Shown here: positions 26,883 to 35,983 of the stretch, piece by piece
How positions within the stretch are numbered: position 1 is the stretch's first letter
Layout of the letters: every line of letters starts with the position of its first letter
NCBI RefSeq assembly: GCF_003675895.1
Contig: NZ_ML014756.1
Span: 62,001-126,000 of the forward strand
Source: Parashewanella curva
GTDB lineage: Bacteria; Pseudomonadota; Gammaproteobacteria; Enterobacterales; Shewanellaceae
Reading direction: 5' to 3'
Length of the DNA: 64,000 nucleotides
Made by a program: the position numbers and the translations under genes
Notes under the pieces: model-generated
Database searches by the model: none
The model's input: only the letters and a program-made list of their open reading frames with translations
Told to the model about the DNA's origin: nothing

Positions 26883-28921
26883 TAGTTGATTTTGGCAATT
26901 GCCCCTTGTAATTGAACCATGGCTCCAGCCTTGAGTTGCGTCATCGCTGTTCCTTCCACGCTTACAAGTGCACCTTTTAGATCTGCTTTACCTTGTCCCT
27001 CTACTGTAACCATTGCCGCTTTCAATTCAGCTTTGGCTTGTCCTGAAATTTCAACTTGAGGTGCTGAGATTTTAATGCCACTGGGACTAAGCTCGATAGA
27101 GCAACCGCCAACGGATAGCGCAATTTTTGTTTTACCACTGATTTCTACGCTTTGGCCGTCTACTGTTACAGAAGAAATAGCTTTTGCTTCTAGCCCTGAA
27201 TTGGCCTGCATAGTTATATCTTTATCAGCAGTAGCACTGAATGTTCCTTTTGTACTCACAGTGAAGTCTTTGTCTGTTGATGCAGCCCAAGCTTCTTTAC
27301 ATGTCATTTCTATTGCTTTTTCTACCGTCGTGGTTTGATTGCCTTTTATTGTTGAAATGCAATCATTTTCAATACTGGTATTGGAGTCGTTAGCAATGGT
27401 AGTGATGATATCGTTTTTAACATCTATAAGTAGATCCTTTTCCCCATGTAGGTAGATCTGCTCATTGTCTTCTTTATCTTCAAATACTAATTCATTTGCC
27501 CTGTCACTGCTGCCATTGGGTGAGGTTCGAGTTTTGATTCCGGATTGAGTAATTACATCGTAAGGTATTTGGTTATTGGTATTATAAATAGAACCAACAA
27601 CAACGGGTCTATCCGGATTTCCATCTATATATTGCACCAATACTTCGTCACCAATTCTGGGCATGAAAACAGCACCAAATCCGTTGCTCGCGCATATTTG
27701 GGAAACAGGAAGCCAGCAGGACGTATTTTCATCATTCTGGCCTATCGCATCCCAATGAAATTGAACTTTAATTTGTCCTTTTTTATCTGTATAAATTTCA
27801 TCACCACTTGGTCCTGTAACTGTAGCTGTATGCAATCCTTGAGTTTTGGGTCTCGACTGTAATTTTGGTCTAAAGGGAACCGAGATAGGAATGCATTGAA
27901 AATTATTTTGATACTGTATTTGTGAGCCAGATTCAGCATGATCAATAACATGATTTATTTGGGTGACCACATATTCTTGATTAACTTCAGATACTGGATG
28001 ATTTGATAATTTAAAAGTAGTACCTGCAAACAAGGCAATAATATTTGAACATGAATTGGCTTGTGTTCTTTCAGTATCTAATGCTTCCATTTGCAACTTT
28101 GCAAAATCGCGAATAACGCCTTTATCATCACAACCTTGACCGTAATAGTAAGCTTGTAAACCACTGAAATTATAATCAAGATTACTTTGCCGCTCGTCGC
28201 TTGAAAAGACTTCAGCGAGTTGTTGAGTGTGATCAGATAATGACAAACTAGCAGTCCCTAGTGAAGTTTGAAATTGCCACTGAGTTATGACTCGTTCGGG
28301 AGATTCAAATAGATCTTTATAACTAACAGAACTATTATCGATTGAAACAAAATTATTATTAGAATCCGAAATGACAACTGTTGGCTTCGAAGCAGTATGG
28401 TCTAAATAGTAATACCAGCCTTCCATCGACATTAAGCGCTTGATAAAAGCAAGATCGGTTTCACCCATTTGAGTGCAATATTCATGATCTCGACCAGAGC
28501 CTACCAAGGATAACTTTGTAAAAGTTTTTGTCTCTGAATCTTCTAAAATTTGTTCGATTATCCTTTTAGTTTCCATACTCTGAAACATTTGCTGATTGCT
28601 TCGATACTTGAGCAAGGAAATAGGGTCAACCGCACTGATGCGATAATAATAAATATTTTTTTCTAGGCTGTACTCCTCAATTACTATCGCTGAAATTAAG
28701 CCTGTGAACTGGCGAGTCTCATCTTTATATTTTACTTTGACACTTAAATCCTTACCAAGTACTTGAGCTGAAATTTCAGTATCACTAATGATGGATAAAT
28801 CAATTTGAGTTCCCTCTGAGATTGCTTCACTACAATGAAGCTTTGTTGCAATGTAAGGTCCTTTACCATTTAACTTAGCCGTCATCGGACGTACTGATAC
28901 ATCAAAGTCAGTGACTGCCAT
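26882..28921 (-). CDS. vgrG: T6SS spike protein VgrG (TssI)
   Basis: Trimeric puncturing spike on top of the Hcp tube. The protein (679 aa from the chosen ATG) has the gp27-like base (about 1-370) and the gp5-like OB-fold, with landmark KVQFHWDAIGQNDENTSCWL and FMPRIGDEVLVQYIDGNPDR. A beta-helix needle follows. The last 60 residues are repeats of about 15 residues of type V-x-[IV]-x-G-x-A-x-x-x-L-K-x-A. There is no toxin domain after the needle. The frame runs 24 codons further upstream, but that extension is unlike VgrG; AAGGA lies about 11 nt before ATG 28921. It is first in a leftward operon with a DUF6931-like gene and PAAR. Confidence 0.95.
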   Translation of the reverse strand: MAVTDFDVSVRPMTAKLNGKGPYIATKLHCSEAISEGTQIDLSIISDTEISAQVLGKDLSVKVKYKDETRQFTGLISAIVIEEYSLEKNIYYYRISAVDPISLLKYRSNQQMFQSMETKRIIEQILEDSETKTFTKLSLVGSGRDHEYCTQMGETDLAFIKRLMSMEGWYYYLDHTASKPTVVISDSNNNFVSIDNSSVSYKDLFESPERVITQWQFQTSLGTASLSLSDHTQQLAEVFSSDERQSNLDYNFSGLQAYYYGQGCDDKGVIRDFAKLQMEALDTERTQANSCSNIIALFAGTTFKLSNHPVSEVNQEYVVTQINHVIDHAESGSQIQYQNNFQCIPISVPFRPKLQSRPKTQGLHTATVTGPSGDEIYTDKKGQIKVQFHWDAIGQNDENTSCWLPVSQICASNGFGAVFMPRIGDEVLVQYIDGNPDRPVVVGSIYNTNNQIPYDVITQSGIKTRTSPNGSSDRANELVFEDKEDNEQIYLHGEKDLLIDVKNDIITTIANDSNTSIENDCISTIKGNQTTTVEKAIEMTCKEAWAASTDKDFTVSTKGTFSATADKDITMQANSGLEAKAISSVTVDGQSVEISGKTKIALSVGGCSIELSPSGIKISAPQVEISGQAKAELKAAMVTVEGQGKADLKGALVSVEGTAMTQLKAGAMVQLQGAIAKIN

Positions 28922-29297
28922 AAGGTACGAAATCCTTTTAAAAAAGGGAGTGTAGAGAGTTTGCACTCTAGCGGATATAAAATTTATTCCCACTACAAAA
29001 GTTGAATAACTAATGCCTATTTAGTATTGCACTCATCTTTAGTTAGCAGTAAAAGTACATTCTTTCAATGGTCACTTACAGAGTGAAATAGGTATTACTA
29101 TGAAAAACAGATTGAGTAATCATAGTTTGTATCTGCCTAAGTTCTTAATCATTAAAACATCAGAGTTCATAATTGTTTTAATATCTAGATCTGCTCATTC
29201 AAAGTACAGTTTTTTTACCCCTTAAAATTTTAGTTTCGTTTCATAACTCGGTTTGCCCTATATCATTTTTGAGCAAAGTTGTATTGGAGTACGAGAC
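28922..29297. other. Divergent control region of the T6SS operons
   Basis: 376 bp between vgrG (left) and the long tss operon (right). A loose inverted repeat is visible: CCTATTT (29018-29024) and CACTC (29031-29035) against GAGTG (29081-29085) and AAATAGG (29086-29092). A 41-codon ATG frame (29100-29225) has no good ribosome site and no recognisable product, so I do not call it. I found no clear sigma-54 -24/-12 element. Confidence 0.5.
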
Positions 29298-30557
29298 ATG
29301 CATTTCAAAGTATTTAAACGCAAAATAAAAGATACGATGTTCGGTAGCACTACTGACACTGCGGCTTCTTTCCAATTAAAGGATATGGAAGATGCTCGTT
29401 ACGGAGCCATGTACTTTTTGGCAAATGTTGAGATTAAAAAGAACTTTAGTCTTTCTAAAGACTGGTTCGGTGGCAACGTTATCAGTACAGAACCTTTAGA
29501 TGATATAAAAACAGTTTCAACCATCTTATTGAACAAAACAAAAGTTGGACGAAAAATAACTGGTGCGGTTAACGTTCTTGGTGACGCAATATCTACCGTT
29601 ATTGACAAAATCAAAGGTATGATCCAAGCATTCTTTGAATGTATTATCGGTAAGGTAAGATCTGTTTATGGGGTCATGCTATATGGTGCCGAATGGATAA
29701 CCGAAATGGGTGTGTGGTTAGCCCAAACGTTCAGTAAAAGTTTAGCCGATGTTATTCCAGGATTAGGCTACGCCAGTTCAGCGCTTGATATCTACAGTGG
29801 AATTAGGCAGGCAGTATTAAAATCAATTGACTTTGGCACTCAACTATACGCTGGTAGGGGCGTTGAACTCCTCGGTGGTCACCCCTCAATCATTGCCAAC
29901 GCATTGGCAAGACATTCTGCTGTTGGGATTGCTGGTGGTGTTAAATCAATTGCTTATGGGGCGACGAGTATCGGACTAGAGGCGGCTGCGGATTCTGTTG
30001 GTGGAGCCGGTATGATTGTAAGTGTTGTCACTGGCATATTGGACAGAATAACTGAATTAGTCGATCGATTAGTTCAAATTTCAGTGATGAAATATGTAAG
30101 TAATAAAGCAAAAAAAGAATGGGAGAATCGTGGTTCCGCAACTTCCATGCTTAATAATCATAAAGCCTTCTCTGAATGGTTTCAAAATACCACAATTACA
30201 ACTCCAGTTGTTGCAGCATTAGTGATGGGTTCTGGTTTTGTTGCACACAGTAATAAGTTTTTGCAGCTTCTAGATGAAAATGCAGAAATAAAAACTCAAA
30301 ACCAGTTTGATAAAGGAATCACTTATATTGAGAAACTTAAATCACTCTCTGGTAAATATGTTAGGGAGTACATTGATGGTTATGGTGTCGATTTCACTAG
30401 CTTGGATGGTGTTGTAAATGCTAGGTTAACTGAACTAACAAATGGAAAAGCTTTGCTCGACGGCACAGAATTCACTGTGCAACCCATATCTCCTAGTGTA
30501 AGCGCTATTGGTGCAATGGCAACAGGAGCACCACATCAAAACTCTGTTCAAGCATAG
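29298..30557 (+). CDS. Uncharacterised T6SS-linked protein, first gene of the tss operon
   Basis: Function unknown. The 419-aa protein opens the main T6SS operon, 21 bp before tssA. Start at ATG 29298 is supported by GGAG at 29286-29289; the frame also runs upstream to a TTG. The first 70 residues are polar. The centre (about 80-290) is rich in Gly, Ala and Ile with several moderately hydrophobic or amphipathic stretches, e.g. GGAGMIVSVVTGILDRI and VVAALVMGSGFVAHSN. The end is polar (ATGAPHQNSVQA). No enzyme motif or signal peptide is seen. Its place and make-up allow a membrane-active effector or an accessory assembly protein. No obvious immunity gene lies beside it, which argues somewhat against a toxin. 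Confidence 0.7.
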   Translation: MHFKVFKRKIKDTMFGSTTDTAASFQLKDMEDARYGAMYFLANVEIKKNFSLSKDWFGGNVISTEPLDDIKTVSTILLNKTKVGRKITGAVNVLGDAISTVIDKIKGMIQAFFECIIGKVRSVYGVMLYGAEWITEMGVWLAQTFSKSLADVIPGLGYASSALDIYSGIRQAVLKSIDFGTQLYAGRGVELLGGHPSIIANALARHSAVGIAGGVKSIAYGATSIGLEAAADSVGGAGMIVSVVTGILDRITELVDRLVQISVMKYVSNKAKKEWENRGSATSMLNNHKAFSEWFQNTTITTPVVAALVMGSGFVAHSNKFLQLLDENAEIKTQNQFDKGITYIEKLKSLSGKYVREYIDGYGVDFTSLDGVVNARLTELTNGKALLDGTEFTVQPISPSVSAIGAMATGAPHQNSVQA

Positions 30558-30578
30558 ACAATTCGAGGGTTAATTCAA

Positions 30579-31976
30579 TTGTTTACCGAGCAACTTAAAC
30601 AAGAGTTAATTCAACCGATCAGTGCTGAGATGCATTGCGGTGAATATATAAAACTTGATAGGTCTTTATTTAGACCGCTTAGAAATTCGTTTAATTTAGC
30701 TCAGACTTCTCTGCGAAAATTAAGTCAGAACCCTGATGGAACTGAAATAGAAACTTTACTGGAAGAAAACACTAATAATTGGGAGCAGTTATCTCAAGAG
30801 TTATTAGACATTTTCAAACAATCAAGTAGAGATATTGAGTTAATAGGTTGGTTTCTTTCTGCTCAACTCATTCTTGATGCCTCATTAGCCAGTTTCGCAA
30901 CGGCCATGGAGTGGCTAGCAGAACTGGTGAATGAGCAATGGGACTACCTAAATCCTGTTCTGCCAGAAAATAAACTGAAAGCAGAAGATGAAGCAGGAAA
31001 GCTAAAGGAGCAGTCTGAAGCTAAATCTAAAGCTTTTTTTCAATTAGTCGGAGATAGCGAAGAAGGTAGTTTGCTCTATGGTCCATTTTTAATGCTGCCG
31101 TTAATTAATGAAATTAGCTTCTTTCATTATCAAAGTGTTGAAAGAAAAGGTGAAGTAAGCGTTTTAAAACAAAAGGTCTCTGCTTACGTAAGCAATGAAA
31201 AAGAAACCGTAAAAACGAAGATAGAGAGCTTAGAACGTGCATTAACTGCCGTTGAAAGGTTAACGAATTCTACTTTCGAACATTGTAGGGAAAGTAACGT
31301 TACTGCGCCTAATTTCAATTTTATAAAAAATATCATCAAAAAATTTGAATCTGCAATCGTTTATTTAACAGGTATTAAGCTTAATAAAAAAGTAGCTGCG
31401 GCTGATACAGCTGATACAGGTAACGATACAGAGGCGTCAAAAGCAGGATCAGAAACAGAAAATTTAAAGGTTCAAAATCAGTCTGAATCAGGTCAAAGCA
31501 GTAGTTCTGAACAAATTATGTTAACTAAAAATTCGGAATCGTTGTCAAAGGTAGCTGCGAATAACAGTATGAATCGAAATTTTGCGCTGCATCAATTACG
31601 AGATATCTCTGATTATTTTAGACAAAGCGAGCCTCACAGTCCGGTTTCATTTCTACTAGAAAAAGCAATTCGTTGGGGCTGTATGTCTTTACCAGATGTG
31701 ATCAAAGAAATGATGACTGAACCAGAGGGTGGTCTTGTTGACAAAATATTTGATAGCACAGGCTTGAATCGAATGGATCAAGTGGTGCTACCTGAAGTTG
31801 ATGAAGTTAACCCTATATCCATAAATCAGCAATCAAATACACAGAAGGTAAGTCACACACCTGAGCAACAAATCCAGCAAAAAATCCATACGTCAGAACC
31901 AAGTGGGAATGACGTGACATCCAATCAACAACCAAAATCTGATGAAGCAAGAAAAAATACGGCACTCAGTTGGTAG
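30579..31976 (+). CDS. tssA: T6SS cap/assembly protein TssA
   Basis: Coordinates baseplate and sheath-tube growth. The 465-aa protein has the ImpA N-terminal domain (about 10-130, with WFLSAQLILDASLASFATAM and LAELVNEQWDYLNP), a variable linker rich in Ser, Glu and Gln (about 270-325), and a VasJ-type C-terminal region with FRQSEPHSPVSFLLEKAIRW. The start is TTG at 30579 with GAGGG at 30565-30569; the next in-frame ATG lies 17 codons inside. hcp follows after 35 bp. The low-complexity C-terminal tail (about 410-460, Gln-rich) is unusual in base use compared with the domains. Confidence 0.9.
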   Translation: MFTEQLKQELIQPISAEMHCGEYIKLDRSLFRPLRNSFNLAQTSLRKLSQNPDGTEIETLLEENTNNWEQLSQELLDIFKQSSRDIELIGWFLSAQLILDASLASFATAMEWLAELVNEQWDYLNPVLPENKLKAEDEAGKLKEQSEAKSKAFFQLVGDSEEGSLLYGPFLMLPLINEISFFHYQSVERKGEVSVLKQKVSAYVSNEKETVKTKIESLERALTAVERLTNSTFEHCRESNVTAPNFNFIKNIIKKFESAIVYLTGIKLNKKVAAADTADTGNDTEASKAGSETENLKVQNQSESGQSSSSEQIMLTKNSESLSKVAANNSMNRNFALHQLRDISDYFRQSEPHSPVSFLLEKAIRWGCMSLPDVIKEMMTEPEGGLVDKIFDSTGLNRMDQVVLPEVDEVNPISINQQSNTQKVSHTPEQQIQQKIHTSEPSGNDVTSNQQPKSDEARKNTALSW

Positions 31977-32011
31977 TTGAGCAGTAATCATTCATAAGTA
32001 AGGAACTTACT

Positions 32012-32527
32012 ATGGCAAGTATCTATATGCGAATTGATGGCGTCGATGTTCAAGGTGGCGCTACGATAGAAGGTCTTGAGGGCACGGGTTGGTTTGCTTT
32101 GAGATCATATAGTTGGGGCGGTGTCAGGAATGTTGCCATGGATATTGGTAATGGCAATAATGCCGATTCTGGCATGGTTGCAATGACAGAGGTGAATATC
32201 TCTAAGCAAGTCGATGGCGCATCAGAAGATTTACTTTCTTATCTATTTAATCCGGGGAAAGAAGGAAAAACCGTTGAAATTGCTTTTACTAAACCTGAAG
32301 CCGATGGTTCAGGCGCAAAACTTTACTTCCAAGTGAAACTCAGTCAAGCACGCTTAGTTTCATACAATGTGAGCGGTACAGATGGATCTCAACCTAATGA
32401 AAACATCTCATTGTCTTATGTAGAAATTTCACAAAAACACAATTACGAAATGGAAGGTGGCGAAGTCAAAGAAGGCGGTATTGTTACTTATAACCTACCA
32501 CAGGGCAAAATGCTTTCAGGTGCTTAA
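32012..32527 (+). CDS. hcp: T6SS inner tube protein Hcp (TssD)
   Basis: Forms hexameric rings that stack into the expelled tube and can carry small effectors. The 171-aa protein has the Hcp1 fold and the typical start ASIYMRIDGVDVQGGAT, the WFALRSYSWGG strand, the VNISKQVDGASEDLLSYLF helix and the closing SLSYVEISQKHNYEM. A clear AAGGAA precedes the ATG. A terminator-like hairpin follows within 20 bp of the stop, so hcp can be made in excess of the genes after it. Confidence 0.97.
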   Translation: MASIYMRIDGVDVQGGATIEGLEGTGWFALRSYSWGGVRNVAMDIGNGNNADSGMVAMTEVNISKQVDGASEDLLSYLFNPGKEGKTVEIAFTKPEADGSGAKLYFQVKLSQARLVSYNVSGTDGSQPNENISLSYVEISQKHNYEMEGGEVKEGGIVTYNLPQGKMLSGA

Positions 32528-32542
32528 CAAAATTAATCTCTT

Positions 32543-32577
32543 GGAACCTTGTGAAATGGTAGCAAGGTTTCTTTTTT
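32543..32577 (+). terminator. Intrinsic terminator/attenuator after hcp
   Basis: GGAACCTTG (32543-32551) pairs with CAAGGTTTC (32563-32571), 9 bp with one G-T pair and an 11-nt loop, followed by TTTTTT. It lies inside the tss operon between hcp and tssB, so it most likely reduces rather than stops transcription. Confidence 0.75.
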
Positions 32578-32611
32578 CAGTATTTTTTGCAAGTCAATCG
32601 GGGTGACGGTT

Positions 32612-33124
32612 ATGGCATTAAACGCACAACATAAGCGAGTAAGTAAAAACCGAGTAAGCATCACCTATGATGTTGAAACAAACGGCGCAGTAGAAACCAA
32701 AGAATTACCGTTTGTTGTCGGTGTCATTGGTGATTTTTCTGGTCATAAACCTGATTCAGATAAAGTGGATTTGGAAGAACGCGAATTCGTTGGTGTAGAT
32801 AAGGATAACTTCGACACAGTTATGGGGCAAGTTAACCCAACACTGAACTACAAAGTTGATAATAAATTGGCAGATGATGATAGTCAATTTGAGGTCAGTC
32901 TTGAGTTTCGTTCCATGAAAGATTTTCAACCAGAAAACGTTGTTGCGCAAATCGATCCACTTAAAAAATTGGTAGAAACTCGTAATCAACTCAAAGTGCT
33001 ATTAAGCAAGGCCGATCGGTCTCGTGATCTTGAACGTCTTTTAAAAGAAGTACTCCAAAGTGCTGATGCAATTCAAGGGTTGGCTGATGAGCTTGGTGTG
33101 GGTCAAAATGGAGGAGAAGAGTAA
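32612..33124 (+). CDS. tssB: T6SS contractile sheath small subunit TssB
   Basis: Pairs with TssC to build the contractile sheath around the Hcp tube. The protein (170 aa) shows the family blocks KNRVSITYDVETNGAVETKE, LPFVVGVIGDFSGH, the REFVGVDKDNFDTVM motif and the C-terminal helix with LKVLLSKADRSRDLERLLKE. The ATG at 32612 follows GGGGTGA, a good ribosome site; a GTG three codons earlier is less likely. Its stop overlaps the tssC ATG by one base (TAATG). Confidence 0.96.
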   Translation: MALNAQHKRVSKNRVSITYDVETNGAVETKELPFVVGVIGDFSGHKPDSDKVDLEEREFVGVDKDNFDTVMGQVNPTLNYKVDNKLADDDSQFEVSLEFRSMKDFQPENVVAQIDPLKKLVETRNQLKVLLSKADRSRDLERLLKEVLQSADAIQGLADELGVGQNGGEE

Positions 33125-34602
33125 TGTCAGAAGAACAACAAGCTACCGAATCTGCTGCAGGTGAAGTTGAGCAACAAAGTTTATTAGAAAGAGCAATTTC
33201 TGCAACCACACAAACCCCCGCCGATACCACCAAAGAGTTATTAAGCATTCTCACCAGTCAAGCCTTAGATGGAACGGTTACGTGGGACAAAAACCTTACA
33301 TTGACGATTCAAAAAGCCATTTCACAAATTGACAGTAAAATCTCTCAGCAACTATCGGGTGTTATGCGTAATTCTGATTTTCAGAAACTTGAAGGTACTT
33401 GGTTAGGGCTACAAAAATTGGTTAAAAATAGTGAACTTGGGCCGGATTTAAAAATAAAACTTGCTGATTACACTAAAGATGAGTTGCTGGAACAATTTGA
33501 AGATGCACCAGCCATTGATCGAAGTCGCTTCTTTACTATGGTCTACCAAGAGGAGTTCGGCACTGCAGGTGGACAACCTTATGGTGCTTTGATCGGTGAC
33601 TATGAATTTGGATATGGGGATGAAGATGTTGCATTACTTCGTTACATGGCAGAAGTTGCGGCGGCATCTCACTCACCATTTGTTACTGCTACAAACGCCA
33701 GTATGTTTGACTACGATAGTTTTACTAAGTTTTCAGAAGGTAAGCCTGTTGCTGCGGGTTTTGACTCACCAGCTTATGCGAGTTGGAATGCATTCAGAGC
33801 AAGCGACGATTCAAGATACGTAGCCTTAACTCTTCCAAAAACATTGGCTCGATTGCCGTACGGCTCCGCTACAATACCAGTTAAATCTTTTGAATATGAA
33901 GAATTACAAACTCGCCCTGATGGTTCACAAATTGTAGAGTCTGACGAAGATTTTGTCTGGAGTAATGCTGCATACGACTATGGTTTGCTACTTACTCAGG
34001 CATTTACACAATTTGGTTGGTGCACAGCCATTCGTGGTACTGAAAATGGTGGTAAAGTTGAAAACCTGCCAAATTTCACTTACTACTCGGATGCAGGTGA
34101 CTTGTTGCAGCAATGCCCATCTGAAGTAAACCTGACCGATGAACGAGAAAAAGAACTGAGTGATTTAGGTTTTTTACCTTTGGTTCATTACAAGAACACC
34201 AGCTACGCGGTATTCATGGGGGCTCAAACGGCGCACAAACCAAAAACTTATACTGATCCCGATGCTACTGCTAATGCCGCTATATCAGCTCGTTTGCCTT
34301 ATACCATGGCCAGTAGCCGAATCGCGCAGTATTTGAAAGTTATGGGGCGCGATAGAATTGGCTCACATCTAGAACCCAGTGATGTTGAAAAAGAACTGAA
34401 TACTTGGATTCACCAATATGTTAATCCCAATGCTATTGGTAATGAAGCTAAGGCGAGACACCCATTGGTAGAAGCAAAGGTTACGGTTGAAGAACAAGCG
34501 GGAAGGCCGGGTTCCTATTCTGCAGTAGCTTACCTAAGACCTTGGCTACAGATGGAAGAGCTAACAACATCTTTACGAATGGTTGCTAATATTCCAAGTT
34601 AG
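33124..34602 (+). CDS. tssC: T6SS contractile sheath large subunit TssC
   Basis: Main sheath protein, recycled by ClpV. The 492-aa protein has the N-terminal helix region used for ClpV contact (about 20-50), the family blocks WLGLQKLVKNSELGPDLKIK, EEFGTAGGQPYGALIGDYEF and LARLPYG, and the C-terminal handshake region with EEQAGRPGSYSAVAYLRPWL. Full family length. One-base overlap with tssB. A second TssC-like gene follows 13 bp later, the unusual feature of this section. Confidence 0.97.
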   Translation: MSEEQQATESAAGEVEQQSLLERAISATTQTPADTTKELLSILTSQALDGTVTWDKNLTLTIQKAISQIDSKISQQLSGVMRNSDFQKLEGTWLGLQKLVKNSELGPDLKIKLADYTKDELLEQFEDAPAIDRSRFFTMVYQEEFGTAGGQPYGALIGDYEFGYGDEDVALLRYMAEVAAASHSPFVTATNASMFDYDSFTKFSEGKPVAAGFDSPAYASWNAFRASDDSRYVALTLPKTLARLPYGSATIPVKSFEYEELQTRPDGSQIVESDEDFVWSNAAYDYGLLLTQAFTQFGWCTAIRGTENGGKVENLPNFTYYSDAGDLLQQCPSEVNLTDEREKELSDLGFLPLVHYKNTSYAVFMGAQTAHKPKTYTDPDATANAAISARLPYTMASSRIAQYLKVMGRDRIGSHLEPSDVEKELNTWIHQYVNPNAIGNEAKARHPLVEAKVTVEEQAGRPGSYSAVAYLRPWLQMEELTTSLRMVANIPS

Positions 34603-34615
34603 GAACTTACGTCCA

Positions 34616-35983
34616 ATGACACATTCATATCAAAACGTCACTTTGAATACGCCACAAACGTCTAAGTTATGGGCTGAACTAGGAAAACATTCCAATCTGC
34701 ATGATGTTGACAAACTTAAAGTCACTGTAACACTTTTAATTGCGCAACTTGATAAGGTAATTAGTGCTCAATTGTCTGAAGTTATTCAACATCCACATTT
34801 TAAGATGCTTGAAGCTTGTTGGCTTGGATTAAAGAGTCTTACTTCATTAAATGTTTCTCTGCGGCGAGTTAAGGTTAGATTACTCGACCTCAGTTGGGAG
34901 CAAGTTTCGGCTGATATGAATTTAAGCTTTGATGTTCGACATACTGCTCTATACCGAAAAATATATTCACAAGAGCTTGATACGGCAGGGGGCACGCCTT
35001 ACGGAATTTTGTTGATTGATCACCTCGTTAAGCCGGACTATGTAGCAATATCTGATTATGATGATTTGTATACACTACAGTTGCTATCAGAGTTGGGGGA
35101 GCAAGCACTATGTCCTATTCTTTTGGGGCTAGATGAGTTCTTTTTCGGTGATGATCCTAAACGTCAAATGCAAGATCCTGCACGAATTGACCGTATTCTA
35201 GAAAGCCCAGACTATCAATCTTGGCACTTACTTAGAAATAACAATTCATCACGTTTTTTACATTTAGTTATGCCAGAGTTATTCCTTAGGGCACCCTATC
35301 AAAATTATAACTCTGGATTCATATTTTCTGAAGCCGACACCGCTAAAAATTCATTATGGGGCAACTGTTCCTTTATGTTAACCGCTAATGCTATCAAAGA
35401 ATTTGATAGGATTAGTTGGTTTGGATTTTTGCGTTCCTACAATTCGGACGGTGTGAGTGGTGCTTTGGTTTCCACATCTAATGATGAACCAGTGGTTACC
35501 AAAATTGATCTGCATAGTGAAGAGGATGGTTTTTGGGCAGAACATGGCTTTGTTTCATTAAGCAGTCTTTATCTGACTGAACAAAAAGGTTTTTTCAGTA
35601 ACCAGTCAGTATGGAATGCAAAATCTGATGCCGAGCGAATTTTGGGGATGCTGCAAACAAACCTTATGGCATGTCGTTTTGGTCATTATATTAAAACCCA
35701 AACTCGCGATCAGGTAGGGGGATATGACAGTGTTCACGACTGTCAAAAACGTATTGAACGCTGGTTGCAAAAATACATTAGTGGGCTTGATTACGGTGAA
35801 GATTCTGTGATGGCTCGTTATCCATTAAAGTCTTGTGAAGTCAAAATAGAAGCGGACCCTTTAGATAAAACCCGCTATTTTTGCCAAATACGATTACAAC
35901 CTCAGTATCAATATGAGTTGATGGATGTAGAAGTTCTGCTGAGTACCACTTTATCCAACCAAGACGTTGGAGAAGCAGCATGA
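34616..35983 (+). CDS. Second TssC-family protein (TssC paralogue, ImpD-like)
   Basis: A diverged paralogue of the sheath large subunit. From ATG 34616 it is 455 aa. It keeps the core pattern of TssC: WLGLKSLTSLNVSLRRVKVR against the same place in TssC, QELDTAGGTPYGILLIDH, LFLRAPYQNY, and a similar C-terminus (CQIRLQPQYQYELMDVEVLL). The N-terminal part is shorter, so the ClpV-contact helix may be absent. AGGA stands 11 nt before the ATG. Two-TssC layouts (impC/impD) are known in some T6SS clusters. It may form a special ring at the baseplate or distal end, or be a baseplate piece; that is inference. tssE overlaps its stop (ATGA). Confidence 0.88.
   Translation: MTHSYQNVTLNTPQTSKLWAELGKHSNLHDVDKLKVTVTLLIAQLDKVISAQLSEVIQHPHFKMLEACWLGLKSLTSLNVSLRRVKVRLLDLSWEQVSADMNLSFDVRHTALYRKIYSQELDTAGGTPYGILLIDHLVKPDYVAISDYDDLYTLQLLSELGEQALCPILLGLDEFFFGDDPKRQMQDPARIDRILESPDYQSWHLLRNNNSSRFLHLVMPELFLRAPYQNYNSGFIFSEADTAKNSLWGNCSFMLTANAIKEFDRISWFGFLRSYNSDGVSGALVSTSNDEPVVTKIDLHSEEDGFWAEHGFVSLSSLYLTEQKGFFSNQSVWNAKSDAERILGMLQTNLMACRFGHYIKTQTRDQVGGYDSVHDCQKRIERWLQKYISGLDYGEDSVMARYPLKSCEVKIEADPLDKTRYFCQIRLQPQYQYELMDVEVLLSTTLSNQDVGEAA

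Noticed and set aside
27545-27862. 105-codon plus-strand frame inside vgrG
   Set aside because: Antisense to the conserved gp5-like part of VgrG.
26882-28921. VgrG as an evolved effector with a C-terminal toxin
   Set aside because: The protein ends with needle repeats and has no extra domain.
29100-29225. 41-codon ATG frame between vgrG and the tss operon
   Set aside because: No good ribosome site, no recognisable product, and ordinary AT-rich composition; most likely chance in a control region.
28922-29297. Sigma-54 promoter for the T6SS operon
   Set aside because: No GG-N10-GC element of acceptable match was found at a suitable distance from the first gene.
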